Below are positions 45,150-53,902 of a stretch of 64,000 nt of DNA, one piece after another. Every line of letters begins with the position of its first letter. Positions within the stretch are counted from its first letter, which is position 1. Under the pieces are notes generated by a model. That model saw nothing but the letters and a program-made list of their open reading frames with translations. It was not told the origin of the DNA and searched no databases. The translations under genes were made by a program, and so were the position numbers. The stretch covers positions 20,506-84,505 of the forward strand of contig JAHXHN010000011.1 of the NCBI GenBank assembly GCA_025656675.1. The letters are read 5' to 3'. Origin of the DNA: Candidatus Thiodiazotropha sp. (ex Codakia rugifera). Lineage in GTDB: Bacteria; Pseudomonadota; Gammaproteobacteria; Chromatiales; Chromatiaceae.

Positions 45150-46490
45150 CTAACTTTTCTTACCCTTCTTCTCACGCGGAATTCCAAACCGCTGTCGACG
45201 TTCCCATAGGGCCTTGCGGCTGATCCCCAGTTGCTTGGCCAAATCTGTCTCGGTCATGTGCTCCTGATTATCCAGTACAAAGTGACGGAAGTACTCTTCC
45301 AAAGAGAGATTGTCAGTTGGATTGTCAGTAGCGCGACGGTTAGTGGCGGTGATGTGGTGATCGATCGCTAACAGTTGCGGGGTGATTTGGTCACCTTCAC
45401 ACAGGATGACAGAGCGTTCAATGGTATTTGCCAGCTCCCGCACATTGCCTGGCCAGTGATAACGACGAATCGCCTCCAGGGCGCTACGGCTTAGATTCAG
45501 TGATGAGCGGTTAAGTTGGCGACAGGATTTTGCAAGGAGGAATTTTGCCAGGGCCTTAATATCACCACCCCGCTCCCGCAAAGGTGGCAGTGTTATTTCC
45601 ACGACCCGCAGGCGAAAGTAGAGATCGCTGCGAAAGGTCTGCTGTTGTACCAGTTTTCGGATGTCCCGATGGGTAGCGGCAATGATGCGGATATCCGGGC
45701 CACTTTGTACCGTATCATTTTGAGGGGCATAGTCATCTCCCTGCAATACACGCAATAGACGGGCCTGTGCAGCCATTGAGAGTTCACCCACCTCGTCCAT
45801 GAAAAGGGTGCCGCCATGGGCTTTGGCAAGGAGTCCACCACGGCGTGCCTCACGTTCATCTTGTGGACCGAAAAGCTCAATTTCGACCTGGTTTTCCGGT
45901 ACAGCGGCGCAGTTGAATACGATGAACGGCGATTGACTGCGATGGCTCCTGTCATGCAGAGCCCGGGCAAGCAACTCTTTACCGGTACCCGATTCTCCAA
46001 GGATCAATACCGTTGCATCGGTGGGGGCGACCTTGTCGATACGGCGAAATACATCAATCATGGCTGGGCATTCACCTACCATCCCCCTTACCGGATAACT
46101 CTTTTCCACCTCCGATTTTAGGATCTCTTGCTGGCGTAGCTGACGATCCTGTTTGATGATGCGTTCGACCACCATCAATAGTTCATCGTGGTCGAAGGGT
46201 TTCGCAATATAGTCAATGGCACCGAGCTTCATAGCATCCACGGCAGAACGGATGCTGGCATAGCTGGTCATGATCAGAACCGGTACAGGGCTTGCCAACT
46301 CAATGATATGAGTGCCAGGGATGCCCGGTAGACGGACATCGCTAATGATCAAGTCGAACGAAGTAAGGGGATGTCTTTGTGCCACCTCGACTGAGCCTGC
46401 CTCAGCTATTTGATAACCATGGCGTTCCAGCAATCGCTTTACTGCGCGACGGATGACCTCTTCGTCTTCAATGATAAGAATCTGATTCAT
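45150..46490 (-). CDS. NtrC-type response regulator lacking the GAFTGA loop
   Basis: The 446-residue protein has a receiver (phospho-Asp51 in I-I-S-D-V-R-L-P), an AAA+ domain and a Fis-type HTH ending in a basic tail. Walker A (G-E-S-G-T-G-K-E), Walker B (G-T-L-F-M-D-E) and the arginine-finger region (F-R-S-D-L-Y-F-R-L) are intact. Where sigma-54 activators have F-G-H-E-x-G-A-F-T-G-A, this protein reads F-G-P-Q-D-E-R-E-A-R-R-G, so the sigma-54-contacting loop is absent. It is therefore unlikely to activate sigma-54 promoters and may act as a repressor or with another sigma factor. Its ATG overlaps the stop of the SSS-kinase gene by 4 bases (ATGA), making a coupled two-component pair. Confidence 0.9.
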   Translation of the reverse strand: MNQILIIEDEEVIRRAVKRLLERHGYQIAEAGSVEVAQRHPLTSFDLIISDVRLPGIPGTHIIELASPVPVLIMTSYASIRSAVDAMKLGAIDYIAKPFDHDELLMVVERIIKQDRQLRQQEILKSEVEKSYPVRGMVGECPAMIDVFRRIDKVAPTDATVLILGESGTGKELLARALHDRSHRSQSPFIVFNCAAVPENQVEIELFGPQDEREARRGGLLAKAHGGTLFMDEVGELSMAAQARLLRVLQGDDYAPQNDTVQSGPDIRIIAATHRDIRKLVQQQTFRSDLYFRLRVVEITLPPLRERGGDIKALAKFLLAKSCRQLNRSSLNLSRSALEAIRRYHWPGNVRELANTIERSVILCEGDQITPQLLAIDHHITATNRRATDNPTDNLSLEEYFRHFVLDNQEHMTETDLAKQLGISRKALWERRQRFGIPREKKGKKS

Positions 46491-49447
46491 GATGTTTTTG
46501 AGAGAATAGCGTGTAAACCGGTTCGGGGAAGGTCAACAATAACCCGAGTCCCAACTCCTTTTTCAGAGTCGATCGAGATTGCACCCTTGTGGTCTGAGAC
46601 GATTTTGTAGGCAATGGCAAGTCCTAGTCCGGTACCTTCACCTGGCGCCTTGGTTGTGAAAAAAGGCTCGAAAATATAACTTAGATTCTGTTCAGCAATT
46701 CCCTCGCCATGATCCTGGACCTCGATTCTGACTAGGTCGCCAATCTCGCTGGCAATCAGTTCCACTTTTCCACCCGGTGGTGAGGCATCACAGGCATTGG
46801 TGAGGATGTTGACCAGGATCTGGGAGATGCCCTGTCGGTCCCCCTGAATGATCAGATCTGTAGTACAGTGGTTTACACACTGGACCTGTCGGCCGCGGTG
46901 AGTCAGTTTCACCAAACGGACAGCTTCATCTGCAACCTCACTTATCGAGAAATCACCGATGTTACCACCGATGCCACCACCACGGCTGAAGTTCATTAAA
47001 GTCTTCACAATGGTCGTGATGCGCTGGGTCTGATTGATGATCTCCTCGATACTCTCCCGAACCAGCTCAGGATCATCCTCATGGCGCAGATTTTGAGCCA
47101 GTGAGGCAATACCGGTTACCGGGTTGCCTATCTCATGTGCCACACCGGCTGCCAGTCGACCGATAGAAGCGAGGCGTTCGCTATGGGCAAGCTCAGCTTC
47201 CAGTGTTTCAAGATCCGTGAGATCCTCCATCAGCATGACCTGGCTGGTGCGTGCCTCTTCAACGGGGTGATCGACAGGTAGTGGGGCAGGGATTGCAGCC
47301 TTATGCAGATTGAACCAGCGGCTCTTCTCTTTATGGGTGACCTCCAGATGATGAATGTGTTCATCGGCTGCAGAGGCAAATCCCGCCAGTAGATGTCCCC
47401 AAGGGGCTGGCAGTCGGTGTAACGATACGCCGATTGCATCCCGCGCAGGTACACCAGTCATGACTTCCATGGCCAGATTCCAAATGGTGACTGTGCGCAA
47501 TCGATCGATAGTACAGACCCCCAATGGCAGATCGAGCAAAATTTGTCTGTGGTAGCGGCGCAGGTTATCGAGATCGGCGCTGAGGCCGCGCAGACGAGAA
47601 CGGGAGTGCTCTAATTGGTCTTCGATGAAGCGCATTGAATCAGCCAACGCGGACTGGGTATGGATATCCAGCTGCAGGCGGCGATTGATGATCATATGCG
47701 CCAATTGAGGGCCTAGCAGGCCTGATAGATTTCGTTCGATACGTTCACGCAGACGACGTAGTTGTGATGGACGGGTTTCATTGGTTGCGAGACTTAGGTC
47801 CCGTAGGGCTTGTTCAACCTCCCGTTGTGCCGCCTCACTACCCAGCATCTGTGCCAATTGTTTGGTGAACTGGGCGGCAGAACCGGCACTGACCATGCCT
47901 CCCATCGGTACCAGTGACTCACTGCAGCATGCGCTGGCAGCCTCTTTTTCTCCCAGGCTTTGTTTGCTGACCAGAGAGCCAAAGACAAACAGTAAAATAT
48001 TGGCGGTTAGCGACCAGAATGTGGCGAACTCCCACTGATCCATACCGGAGGCAAGCCGCAATGCCGGAATATCGAATTCGGTGCGGACAAATCCTGAACT
48101 CTCTAGTAAGGGGAGTAGCAGAGTGCCTGACCAGACGGCAATACCTGCGACCAAACCGAGGATGAAACCAAGTCGGGTGGCGCGTCGCCAATAGAGCAGG
48201 CCAATGATACCCGGAAGAAATTGCGCCACTGCGACAAAGGATATCAGGCCAAGCTGTACCAGACCCTGATGCTTCTCCAGCAATACGTAAAAACCATATC
48301 CGGCCATAATGATCAGTGCGATCAAAAGTCGCCGTCCCAACAGCAGCCAACGATAGAGATTGACCTCCGGATCGGGGAAATTGGTCGGAAGCAGAATATG
48401 GTTCAGGGTCATCGATGAGAGTGCCAGGGTTGTGATGATCATCATCGCGCTTGCTGATGATATGCCACCGATAAAGGCGAGTATCGGTAACCAGGAGGGA
48501 CCTTGACTGAGGGTGATTCCCAAAGCGAAGTAGTCGGGTTGCAAGGTGAGTTTCAATGCTTCACCACCCCAGAGAATCAAAGGTATCGGTAGGTTTATCA
48601 GCAACAGGAACAGAGGGAAGCCCCAACTTGCAGTACGCAGTGCTTTGGGATCCAGGTTCTCTGTAAACAGCATATGGAATTGTCGTGGCAGCAGAAATGC
48701 AGCCGCAAAGGCCAACAACAGCAAGGTCGACCAGGGGCCTTCCCTGACGGGTTGATAGAGTCGATCAAGGGTATCGGGATGTTCGCTGAGCCATTGACTG
48801 AGGCCATCAAAACCACCGAAAACGCCGAATAGGGTTGTCAGTCCTATAACTGTCATGGCCACCAGCTTTACCATCGATTCAAAGGCGATGGCCAGTACCA
48901 GACCATGATGTTTATCGCGACTGGTGCTGTGTCTGGCACCAAACAGTATGGCGAATACCACCAGCGTGGAGCAAAATATCAAGGCTAAAATTCTTGGTGC
49001 GACTGTTTGACTGATTACCTGAAGTGAGTCTGTCACTGCCCTGATCTGCAGGGCGATGTAGGGAAGGGTACCCACCAGCATAAACAGGGTCACCAGGATG
49101 CCAGCCAGCTGACTGCGGTAGCGGAATGCAAACAGGTCGGCCAGTGATGTCAACTGATACTCTCTGGTTAGCCGTAAAATCGGCTGAAACAGTATCGGGG
49201 TGAGAGCAAATGCAAGCGTGACCCCCAAGTAGACTGTCAGAAATAGATAACCTTGGCTCTGGGCAAAACCGACACTGCCGTAGTAGGTCCAGGAGGTTGC
49301 GTACACACCCAGGGAGAGGACATAGATCAAGGGATGACGAATCAGCCGCTCAGGAATTCTTCCACTGTCTCCCGCGTAGGCAATAAGGAACAGCAGCGCC
49401 AGGTAGAAAAAGCCGATCCCGAACAGTAGCCAGAGATCATGGCTCAT
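46487..49447 (-). CDS. SSS-transporter-like sensor histidine kinase (CbrA/CrbS type)
   Basis: The 986-residue protein joins an N-terminal sodium:solute symporter domain with about 13 membrane helices (about 5-500) to a cytoplasmic linker, a PAS-like domain (about 640-720) and a histidine kinase core (His771 in A-H-E-I-G-N-P, N, G1 and G2 boxes intact, ending near 975). CbrA and CrbS proteins of this design sense or transport nutrients such as histidine or acetate and control carbon use, including acs. The nearby acs and acetate-type symporter fit such a role. It is preceded by, and overlaps by 11 bases, a small two-TM protein gene, and is coupled to the GAFTGA-less regulator downstream. Confidence 0.93.
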   Translation of the reverse strand: MSHDLWLLFGIGFFYLALLFLIAYAGDSGRIPERLIRHPLIYVLSLGVYATSWTYYGSVGFAQSQGYLFLTVYLGVTLAFALTPILFQPILRLTREYQLTSLADLFAFRYRSQLAGILVTLFMLVGTLPYIALQIRAVTDSLQVISQTVAPRILALIFCSTLVVFAILFGARHSTSRDKHHGLVLAIAFESMVKLVAMTVIGLTTLFGVFGGFDGLSQWLSEHPDTLDRLYQPVREGPWSTLLLLAFAAAFLLPRQFHMLFTENLDPKALRTASWGFPLFLLLINLPIPLILWGGEALKLTLQPDYFALGITLSQGPSWLPILAFIGGISSASAMMIITTLALSSMTLNHILLPTNFPDPEVNLYRWLLLGRRLLIALIIMAGYGFYVLLEKHQGLVQLGLISFVAVAQFLPGIIGLLYWRRATRLGFILGLVAGIAVWSGTLLLPLLESSGFVRTEFDIPALRLASGMDQWEFATFWSLTANILLFVFGSLVSKQSLGEKEAASACCSESLVPMGGMVSAGSAAQFTKQLAQMLGSEAAQREVEQALRDLSLATNETRPSQLRRLRERIERNLSGLLGPQLAHMIINRRLQLDIHTQSALADSMRFIEDQLEHSRSRLRGLSADLDNLRRYHRQILLDLPLGVCTIDRLRTVTIWNLAMEVMTGVPARDAIGVSLHRLPAPWGHLLAGFASAADEHIHHLEVTHKEKSRWFNLHKAAIPAPLPVDHPVEEARTSQVMLMEDLTDLETLEAELAHSERLASIGRLAAGVAHEIGNPVTGIASLAQNLRHEDDPELVRESIEEIINQTQRITTIVKTLMNFSRGGGIGGNIGDFSISEVADEAVRLVKLTHRGRQVQCVNHCTTDLIIQGDRQGISQILVNILTNACDASPPGGKVELIASEIGDLVRIEVQDHGEGIAEQNLSYIFEPFFTTKAPGEGTGLGLAIAYKIVSDHKGAISIDSEKGVGTRVIVDLPRTGLHAILSKTS

Positions 49448-49631
49448 AATGACGCAGATTAATCCAGGCGATGAAAAAGATGACCCCCAGCCAAATGATA
49501 TAGGGCAGGTACCAGGGGCTGCCGGCTGACGTCCACCAAATCATGATCGGGGTTGAGAAGAGCAGCAGGATCAACAGACCCAAGGCCAGGGTACGGTCTA
49601 TCTGTTGATCGGGTGGGGGCGGCTCACGCAT
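49437..49631 (-). CDS. Small two-TM protein partnered with the SSS-kinase
   Basis: The 64-residue protein has a proline-rich N-terminus and two membrane helices (about 14-32 and 40-60). It overlaps the SSS-kinase gene by 11 bases, so the two are translated together. Small two-helix proteins commonly accompany SSS transporters (YjcH with ActP, YhdT with PanF, DUF4212 with VC_2705). By analogy it is likely a subunit of the sensor kinase's transport domain. I recognise no named family. The ribosome binding site is weak. Confidence 0.72.
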   Translation of the reverse strand: MREPPPPDQQIDRTLALGLLILLLFSTPIMIWWTSAGSPWYLPYIIWLGVIFFIAWINLRHYEP

Positions 49632-49649
49632 TTCTAGAGCCTAGCAGCT

Positions 49650-49664
49650 GTTACCTTAGGTAAC
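49650..49664. promoter_or_regulatory. Inverted repeat upstream of the SSS-kinase operon
   Basis: GTTACCTTAGGTAAC is a perfect 6-base inverted repeat with a three-base centre, 19 bases upstream of the small two-TM gene. Its position suits an operator or a leader hairpin for the sensor operon. Confidence 0.45.
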
Positions 49665-49690
49665 AACCCTTGGCTCATGCTATTTGACTA

Positions 49691-49738
49691 AGGAGCCAGC
49701 GTTGACTCCATTCATGAATAGAGTCAGATAATGCTCCT
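49691..49738. promoter_or_regulatory. Extended nested dyad between cheV and the SSS-kinase operon
   Basis: Two nested inverted repeats share one centre: AGGAGC/GCTCCT outside (49691-49696 / 49733-49738) and TGACTC/GAGTCA inside (49703-49708 / 49721-49726), with ATTCATGAAT at the middle. It begins 5 bases beyond the cheV stop (minus strand) and about 60 bases upstream of the sensor operon, so it could end cheV transcription or bind a regulator of the sensor operon. Confidence 0.45.
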
Positions 49739-49743
49739 ATATG

Positions 49744-50712
49744 CTAGGAGACCTTCTGACTATGGACATTGTTGATCATCTCATGAAGTTTTGCGGCAAG
49801 CTCGGTGGGTTCGAACTTGGGTACATAGGCATCCGCGCCCACGCCCTTTCCCAAGGCCATATTGGCATCAGCCGAGAGTGATGAGTGCATAATGATCGGG
49901 ATATCACTGAAGCGTGCGTCTTCCTTGATTTTCTTGGTCAGCACATAGCCATCCATTTCGGGCATCTCCACGTCGGTGAGTATGATCTGAATAAAATCAC
50001 TGGGTTTATGATCGGTTGCATCAGCGCGGTCTGCAATCTCTTTCAGCCTCTGCCAGGCTTCAGACCCATTGGTCGTGCCAATGTACTTGATACCCATGTG
50101 ATCCATGGTGCGTATGATCTGATCTCTGGCAACGGCGGAATCATCGGCAAACAGCAAGGTGATATCACTATCGCCCACTTGCTGGATACCCTCGAATATG
50201 TCTGAGCCCTGACCGAATCCGGAGGTTTGACTCAGTACCATTTCAACATCCATGATCATCACCAGCCGCTTATCCTTTAATTCTGTAACAGCGGTCACCA
50301 GACCACCATGCTGTTGCGCCATCATGGGTGGGGGAACCTTGACATCTTCCCAGGCCAGCCGTTCTATGGTGTCGACAGCATGTACCAGAAACCCCTGCAC
50401 ATGTTTGTTGTACTCAGTGACAATCAGAATGCTGGGTTTCTCTTCAGTCTGAATACCGCAAAAATCGGGGAGGTTGATAACGGGAATCATATTTCCCCGC
50501 AAACTGACCATCCCCTCTACAGAAGGAGGCATATCGGGTGCATGGGTGATTTCCGGTACCAACATGACTTCACGAACCTTGAAAACATTGACTCCATAGG
50601 TCTCTTCACGACCGGTCCTGACATCCTTTCCCAGGCTGAAAAGGAGGACCTCCAGGCGGTTGGTGCCAGCCAGGCGTGTACGGTCATCTACAGATTTTAT
50701 AAAGTTAGACAT
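49744..50712 (-). CDS. cheV: Chemotaxis protein CheV (CheW-receiver fusion)
   Basis: The 322-residue protein has an N-terminal CheW domain (about 15-165, with Y-G-V-N-V-F-K-V-R-E-V and G-M-V-S-L-R-G-N-M-I-P-V-I-N-L) and a C-terminal receiver domain (about 180-315, phospho-Asp in I-L-T-D-V-E-M-P-E-M-D-G, conserved Lys in Y-V-P-K-F). CheV couples chemoreceptors to CheA and tunes the output by phosphorylation. It probably serves the same flagellar system as the chemoreceptor and MotY encoded in this window. No FliA-type promoter could be found upstream. Confidence 0.96.
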   Translation of the reverse strand: MSNFIKSVDDRTRLAGTNRLEVLLFSLGKDVRTGREETYGVNVFKVREVMLVPEITHAPDMPPSVEGMVSLRGNMIPVINLPDFCGIQTEEKPSILIVTEYNKHVQGFLVHAVDTIERLAWEDVKVPPPMMAQQHGGLVTAVTELKDKRLVMIMDVEMVLSQTSGFGQGSDIFEGIQQVGDSDITLLFADDSAVARDQIIRTMDHMGIKYIGTTNGSEAWQRLKEIADRADATDHKPSDFIQIILTDVEMPEMDGYVLTKKIKEDARFSDIPIIMHSSLSADANMALGKGVGADAYVPKFEPTELAAKLHEMINNVHSQKVS

Positions 50713-51019
50713 GATTCAATCACTCAATATTGAGGGTGTTACCCGGAATAGAGAGAGTGGTTTGTACGCTGAAATTCTCTCCCTTATTGCATTTTGTAGC
50801 GTTCGATTTTTAAAAAGCTTTAGCGGATGGAACCGGTTCAATTTATTATGTTCTTTGACAGATAAATGGGGCGTTCAACAGCGTATGTGACCGTCAAACC
50901 GGGCCAGGATAAAAACCATAAAACAATAATTATTTTTCTATATGCACCTAAATGACTGGAAATAGGCTATCTTTTGCACCAAGATCAGAGTCTATGAGGT
51001 TTTTTCTAGGAGAATAAGT
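50713..51019. other. Divergent intergenic region between cheV and the K+ channel operon
   Basis: No gene is seen in 307 bases. The region should hold the cheV promoter on the minus strand and the channel operon promoter on the plus strand. Neither is distinctive; I searched for a FliA-type promoter for cheV and did not find one. Confidence 0.4.
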
Positions 51020-51403
51020 GTGAATCCGGAGAAGGTGCTTTTTGGTTTTTTCATCGTGCTTGCCTTAACCCTCAATTTTGGGTTTTTTGTCGGCGAACTG
51101 GATAATCCGGATCACCACCACGTCTATGAGCTGTTTGCAGTTATTGTGGTCAACATGGTTGCTACAGTGCTCAAGTTTGGTGACCGAACCCAAATGGGTG
51201 CGGTGTTGTTGGCCACCAGTCTGGTCGCGCTTCTGCAACTGTTTGCCGCAGCTTTGGTTTGGGTAGTGGCTGTACATGTGACTGAGGCAGGTCTTACAAC
51301 GGTCACCATGGCCAGTATCGTTTCGCTCTCGGGGGGAGCCATGTTGGCAAATGTGGTTTCAGTCATTTTGTTGATAATCGAAACCGTTATGCTGCGCCGT
51401 TAA
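51020..51403 (+). CDS. DUF6394-like membrane protein
   Basis: The 127-residue protein has about four membrane helices: F-G-F-F-I-V-L-A-L-T-L-N-F-G-F-F near the start, then three more. A histidine-rich turn (N-P-D-H-H-H-V-Y-E-L) sits in the first loop. It resembles DUF6394-type proteins found next to TrkA-type K+ channels. It begins with GTG 51020 after AGGAG (spacing 7). The channel gene follows after 19 bases, so it may be a subunit or partner of that channel. The role is unknown. Confidence 0.72.
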   Translation: MNPEKVLFGFFIVLALTLNFGFFVGELDNPDHHHVYELFAVIVVNMVATVLKFGDRTQMGAVLLATSLVALLQLFAAALVWVVAVHVTEAGLTTVTMASIVSLSGGAMLANVVSVILLIIETVMLRR

Positions 51404-51422
51404 GTCTGTTGCGGCAGGACTC

Positions 51423-53126
51423 ATGAACAATATCTTCTTCTTGATCTTCCGGCGTATGCGGGCACCGCTGCTGACGCTGATCCTGACCTACTCAATCGCC
51501 ATGCTGGGATTGGTACTTATACCGGGTAAGGATCCTGACGGTAATGTCTGGCATATGGATATTTTCCATGCCTTCTACTTTGTCAGTTTCATGTCCAGCA
51601 CCATCGGTTTTGGTGAAATCCCCTACGCCTTTACATCAGGTCAGCGTTTGTGGGTTATTTTTTCGATCTTCTTTACTGTTGTGGTATGGCTCTATTCGAT
51701 TGGTACAGTGCTGGCCCTACTTAAGGATGAGACCTTTCAAAATGCTTTAACTGAGCGAAGATTTGCTAAGCAAATCAGTCGGATGTGTGAGTCATTTTAT
51801 CTTATTTGTGGATATGGTCAGACAGGTGAAGCGCTGGTCAAAGCCCTAACTGACAGAAACCAGCATGCCGTGGTGATCGATATTCTTGAGGATAGAGTCA
51901 ATCTGCTTAAGCTGGAAAACTTACGTGAATATGTACCAGGTTTTTGCGGTGATGCACGCCTACCTGCGCATCTTCTGGAGGCAGGCCTGAACCACCCCTT
52001 GTGTGAAGGTGTAGCGGCATTGACCAATTCCAATGAAGCCAATCTCAAGATCGCCATCACCTCTAAGCTGTTGCATCCTGACATAGAAGTAATCTGTCGG
52101 GCCGATTCCCATGATATCGAAAACAACATGGCCTCATTCGGGACTGACTTTATTATTGATCCCTTCGATGCATTCGCTCTTCACTTGGCCACAGCAATAC
52201 AGGCACCTTGTCTCAGCCTACTGCAGGACTGGTTGTCATTGGGTAAGCGCGATATGCTGAATGATCCTGTCTATCCGCCCAGTAAGGGGCTGTGGGTGAT
52301 CTGCGGCTATGGTCGATTCGGCAAGGCCGTCTACGACAAGCTTGTCCGTGAAGGATTGGAGGTCGTGGTGGTGGAAGCGGAACCTGACTTGACCGGGAAA
52401 CCTCAATCACCTTTTATAAAAGGGCGTGGCACCGAGGCGGACACCTTATTGGAAGCAAATATTGAAAGGGCTGTCGGCCTGGTGGCTGGAACCGACAATG
52501 ATGCCAACAACCTCTCCATCATCATGACTGCGAGAGAATTGAATAGCGACCTGTTCGTGATTTTAAGACAGAATCTCAAACACAACGATCCGGTCATACA
52601 GGCTGTCAATGCGGATATGGTGATGTTGCCCAGTGATATCATCGCCAATCGCATCCGGGTATTGTTAGGGGTCCCTATGCAGCATCAGTTCGTCAAACTT
52701 GTGATGCACCAGGATGACGAATGGGCTTGCCAACTGATCAGCAGAATCTCTGCCTTGGTGACCCATCACGCCCCTGAAGTATGGGAAGTGGCCTTTTCGG
52801 AGCACGATTCCCATGCCGTATGCTCCTATGTACGGCGAGGTAATCAGTTAACCCTGGGCGAGTTGATGACCGATCCCCGGGACAGGAGTACTAAACTGCC
52901 CTGTATTCCTTTGATGCTTTTCCGGCACAATGACTATATCTTGCTTCCTGAAGAGGATTTGAAGGTACAAAAAGATGATCATGTACTCTTCTGCGGTGCT
53001 TTATATGCCGAAAACCGCATGGATTGGACCCTGCAAAATGAAAATGCCCTAAACTATATTCTTACGGGTGAGGCCAGGCCGGAGGGTTGGATCTGGCGCC
53101 GATTGAGAAAAAGAGAGGTGACATGA
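51423..53126 (+). CDS. Two-TM potassium channel with two RCK (TrkA-N) domains
   Basis: The 567-residue protein has two membrane helices (about 14-34 and 74-100) flanking a pore loop. The selectivity filter reads T-I-G-F-G-E at residues 60-65, a variant of the usual T-V-G-Y-G-D that occurs in some prokaryotic channels. Two Rossmann-type RCK domains follow, with G-Y-G-Q-T-G at 130-135 and G-Y-G-R-F-G near 295-300, each expected to bind NAD(H) or another nucleotide, and a TrkA-C-like part at the end. Two tandem RCK domains in one chain resemble GsuK-type channels. It overlaps the hemerythrin-like gene downstream by 4 bases. Confidence 0.9.
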   Translation: MNNIFFLIFRRMRAPLLTLILTYSIAMLGLVLIPGKDPDGNVWHMDIFHAFYFVSFMSSTIGFGEIPYAFTSGQRLWVIFSIFFTVVVWLYSIGTVLALLKDETFQNALTERRFAKQISRMCESFYLICGYGQTGEALVKALTDRNQHAVVIDILEDRVNLLKLENLREYVPGFCGDARLPAHLLEAGLNHPLCEGVAALTNSNEANLKIAITSKLLHPDIEVICRADSHDIENNMASFGTDFIIDPFDAFALHLATAIQAPCLSLLQDWLSLGKRDMLNDPVYPPSKGLWVICGYGRFGKAVYDKLVREGLEVVVVEAEPDLTGKPQSPFIKGRGTEADTLLEANIERAVGLVAGTDNDANNLSIIMTARELNSDLFVILRQNLKHNDPVIQAVNADMVMLPSDIIANRIRVLLGVPMQHQFVKLVMHQDDEWACQLISRISALVTHHAPEVWEVAFSEHDSHAVCSYVRRGNQLTLGELMTDPRDRSTKLPCIPLMLFRHNDYILLPEEDLKVQKDDHVLFCGALYAENRMDWTLQNENALNYILTGEARPEGWIWRRLRKREVT

Positions 53127-53680
53127 GACCATTACTGGAAAAGCTCCACCGTGATCATATCAATCTTAGTCGATTACTCGATCTTTTGAGTAAGGAGTTG
53201 GATGCCCTGTATGCCGGCCATGAATCAGATTTCGACCTCAAGGTCGAGATGCTGGACTATATCGAACACTATGCCGAGCAGGTACACCATCCCACCGAAG
53301 ATCAGATCAATCGTGTGGCATTTCGCAAGAAATCGATGAAAGATCATCATGCACTGTATGAGCGTATATGCAAGGAACATGGTGATCTAATCGGTTTGGC
53401 GCATACTTTCAGAGAGACCCTGGAGGGAGCCATGCAGGGTGAAGTGTTGTTGAGAGAAGAGGTTGAGACCCGGGGTAGAGAGTTTGTGGCCCTGCAGCGT
53501 CTGCATCTCAATCTGGAAGAGCATGAGGTGTTTCCTCTTATTGATGAGGCACTCAGTGATAAAGATTGGGCGAAGCTCGAACAGGAGATTGCTCATATTG
53601 ACGATCCAGTCTTTCATCGCCAGGATTACAATCGTTTTCGCAGCCTTATCGATTACCTGAAGGCTCACGAAGACGAGTAA
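53123..53680 (+). CDS. Hemerythrin-like HHE-domain protein
   Basis: The ATG at 53123 overlaps the channel stop codon (ATGA) and follows AGAGAGG, giving 185 residues. It is a helical HHE protein: L-H-R-D-H-I-N-L near residues 8-15, V-H-H-P-T-E-D, K-D-H-H-A-L-Y, and H-L-N-L-E-E-H-E-V-F-P-L-I near 145-157. These histidines and acidic residues could hold a di-iron site. Its coupling to a K+ channel gene suggests that oxygen, iron or redox state is linked to ion flux, but no such mechanism is known to me. Confidence 0.85.
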   Translation: MRPLLEKLHRDHINLSRLLDLLSKELDALYAGHESDFDLKVEMLDYIEHYAEQVHHPTEDQINRVAFRKKSMKDHHALYERICKEHGDLIGLAHTFRETLEGAMQGEVLLREEVETRGREFVALQRLHLNLEEHEVFPLIDEALSDKDWAKLEQEIAHIDDPVFHRQDYNRFRSLIDYLKAHEDE

Positions 53681-53838
53681 ATAGACAGGTTTTTTCCACC
53701 GGTTCAGAATGCCTCCTGCGCAAAATCATGTCTTCCCGGCAAAGACAGGGGTGGCATGGTTTAGAAAACGCAGGTTATCAGGCTCTAACCGATTCATTGA
53801 CCATTTCTTTCCCAATTCACTACTCTCCAAGGGGCCGC

Positions 53839-53865
53839 TAAGGATCGACCTCAGTTGGCCGATAT
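53839..53865 (+). promoter_or_regulatory. FliA (sigma-28) type promoter of motY
   Basis: The -35 element TAAGGATC (53839-53846) and -10 element GCCGATAT (53858-53865) are separated by exactly 11 bases. The -10 matches the consensus GCCGATAA at seven of eight positions. It ends 37 bases before the ATG at 53903, and motY is a flagellar gene, which fits. Confidence 0.75.
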
Positions 53866-53902
53866 GCTTCTCAGGTCGGTTGTTAATTGGCGGATGGTGG
53901 GT

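Noticed and set aside
50713..51019. FliA-type promoter for cheV.
   Set aside because: No -10/-35 pair with the correct 11-base spacing was found on the minus strand.
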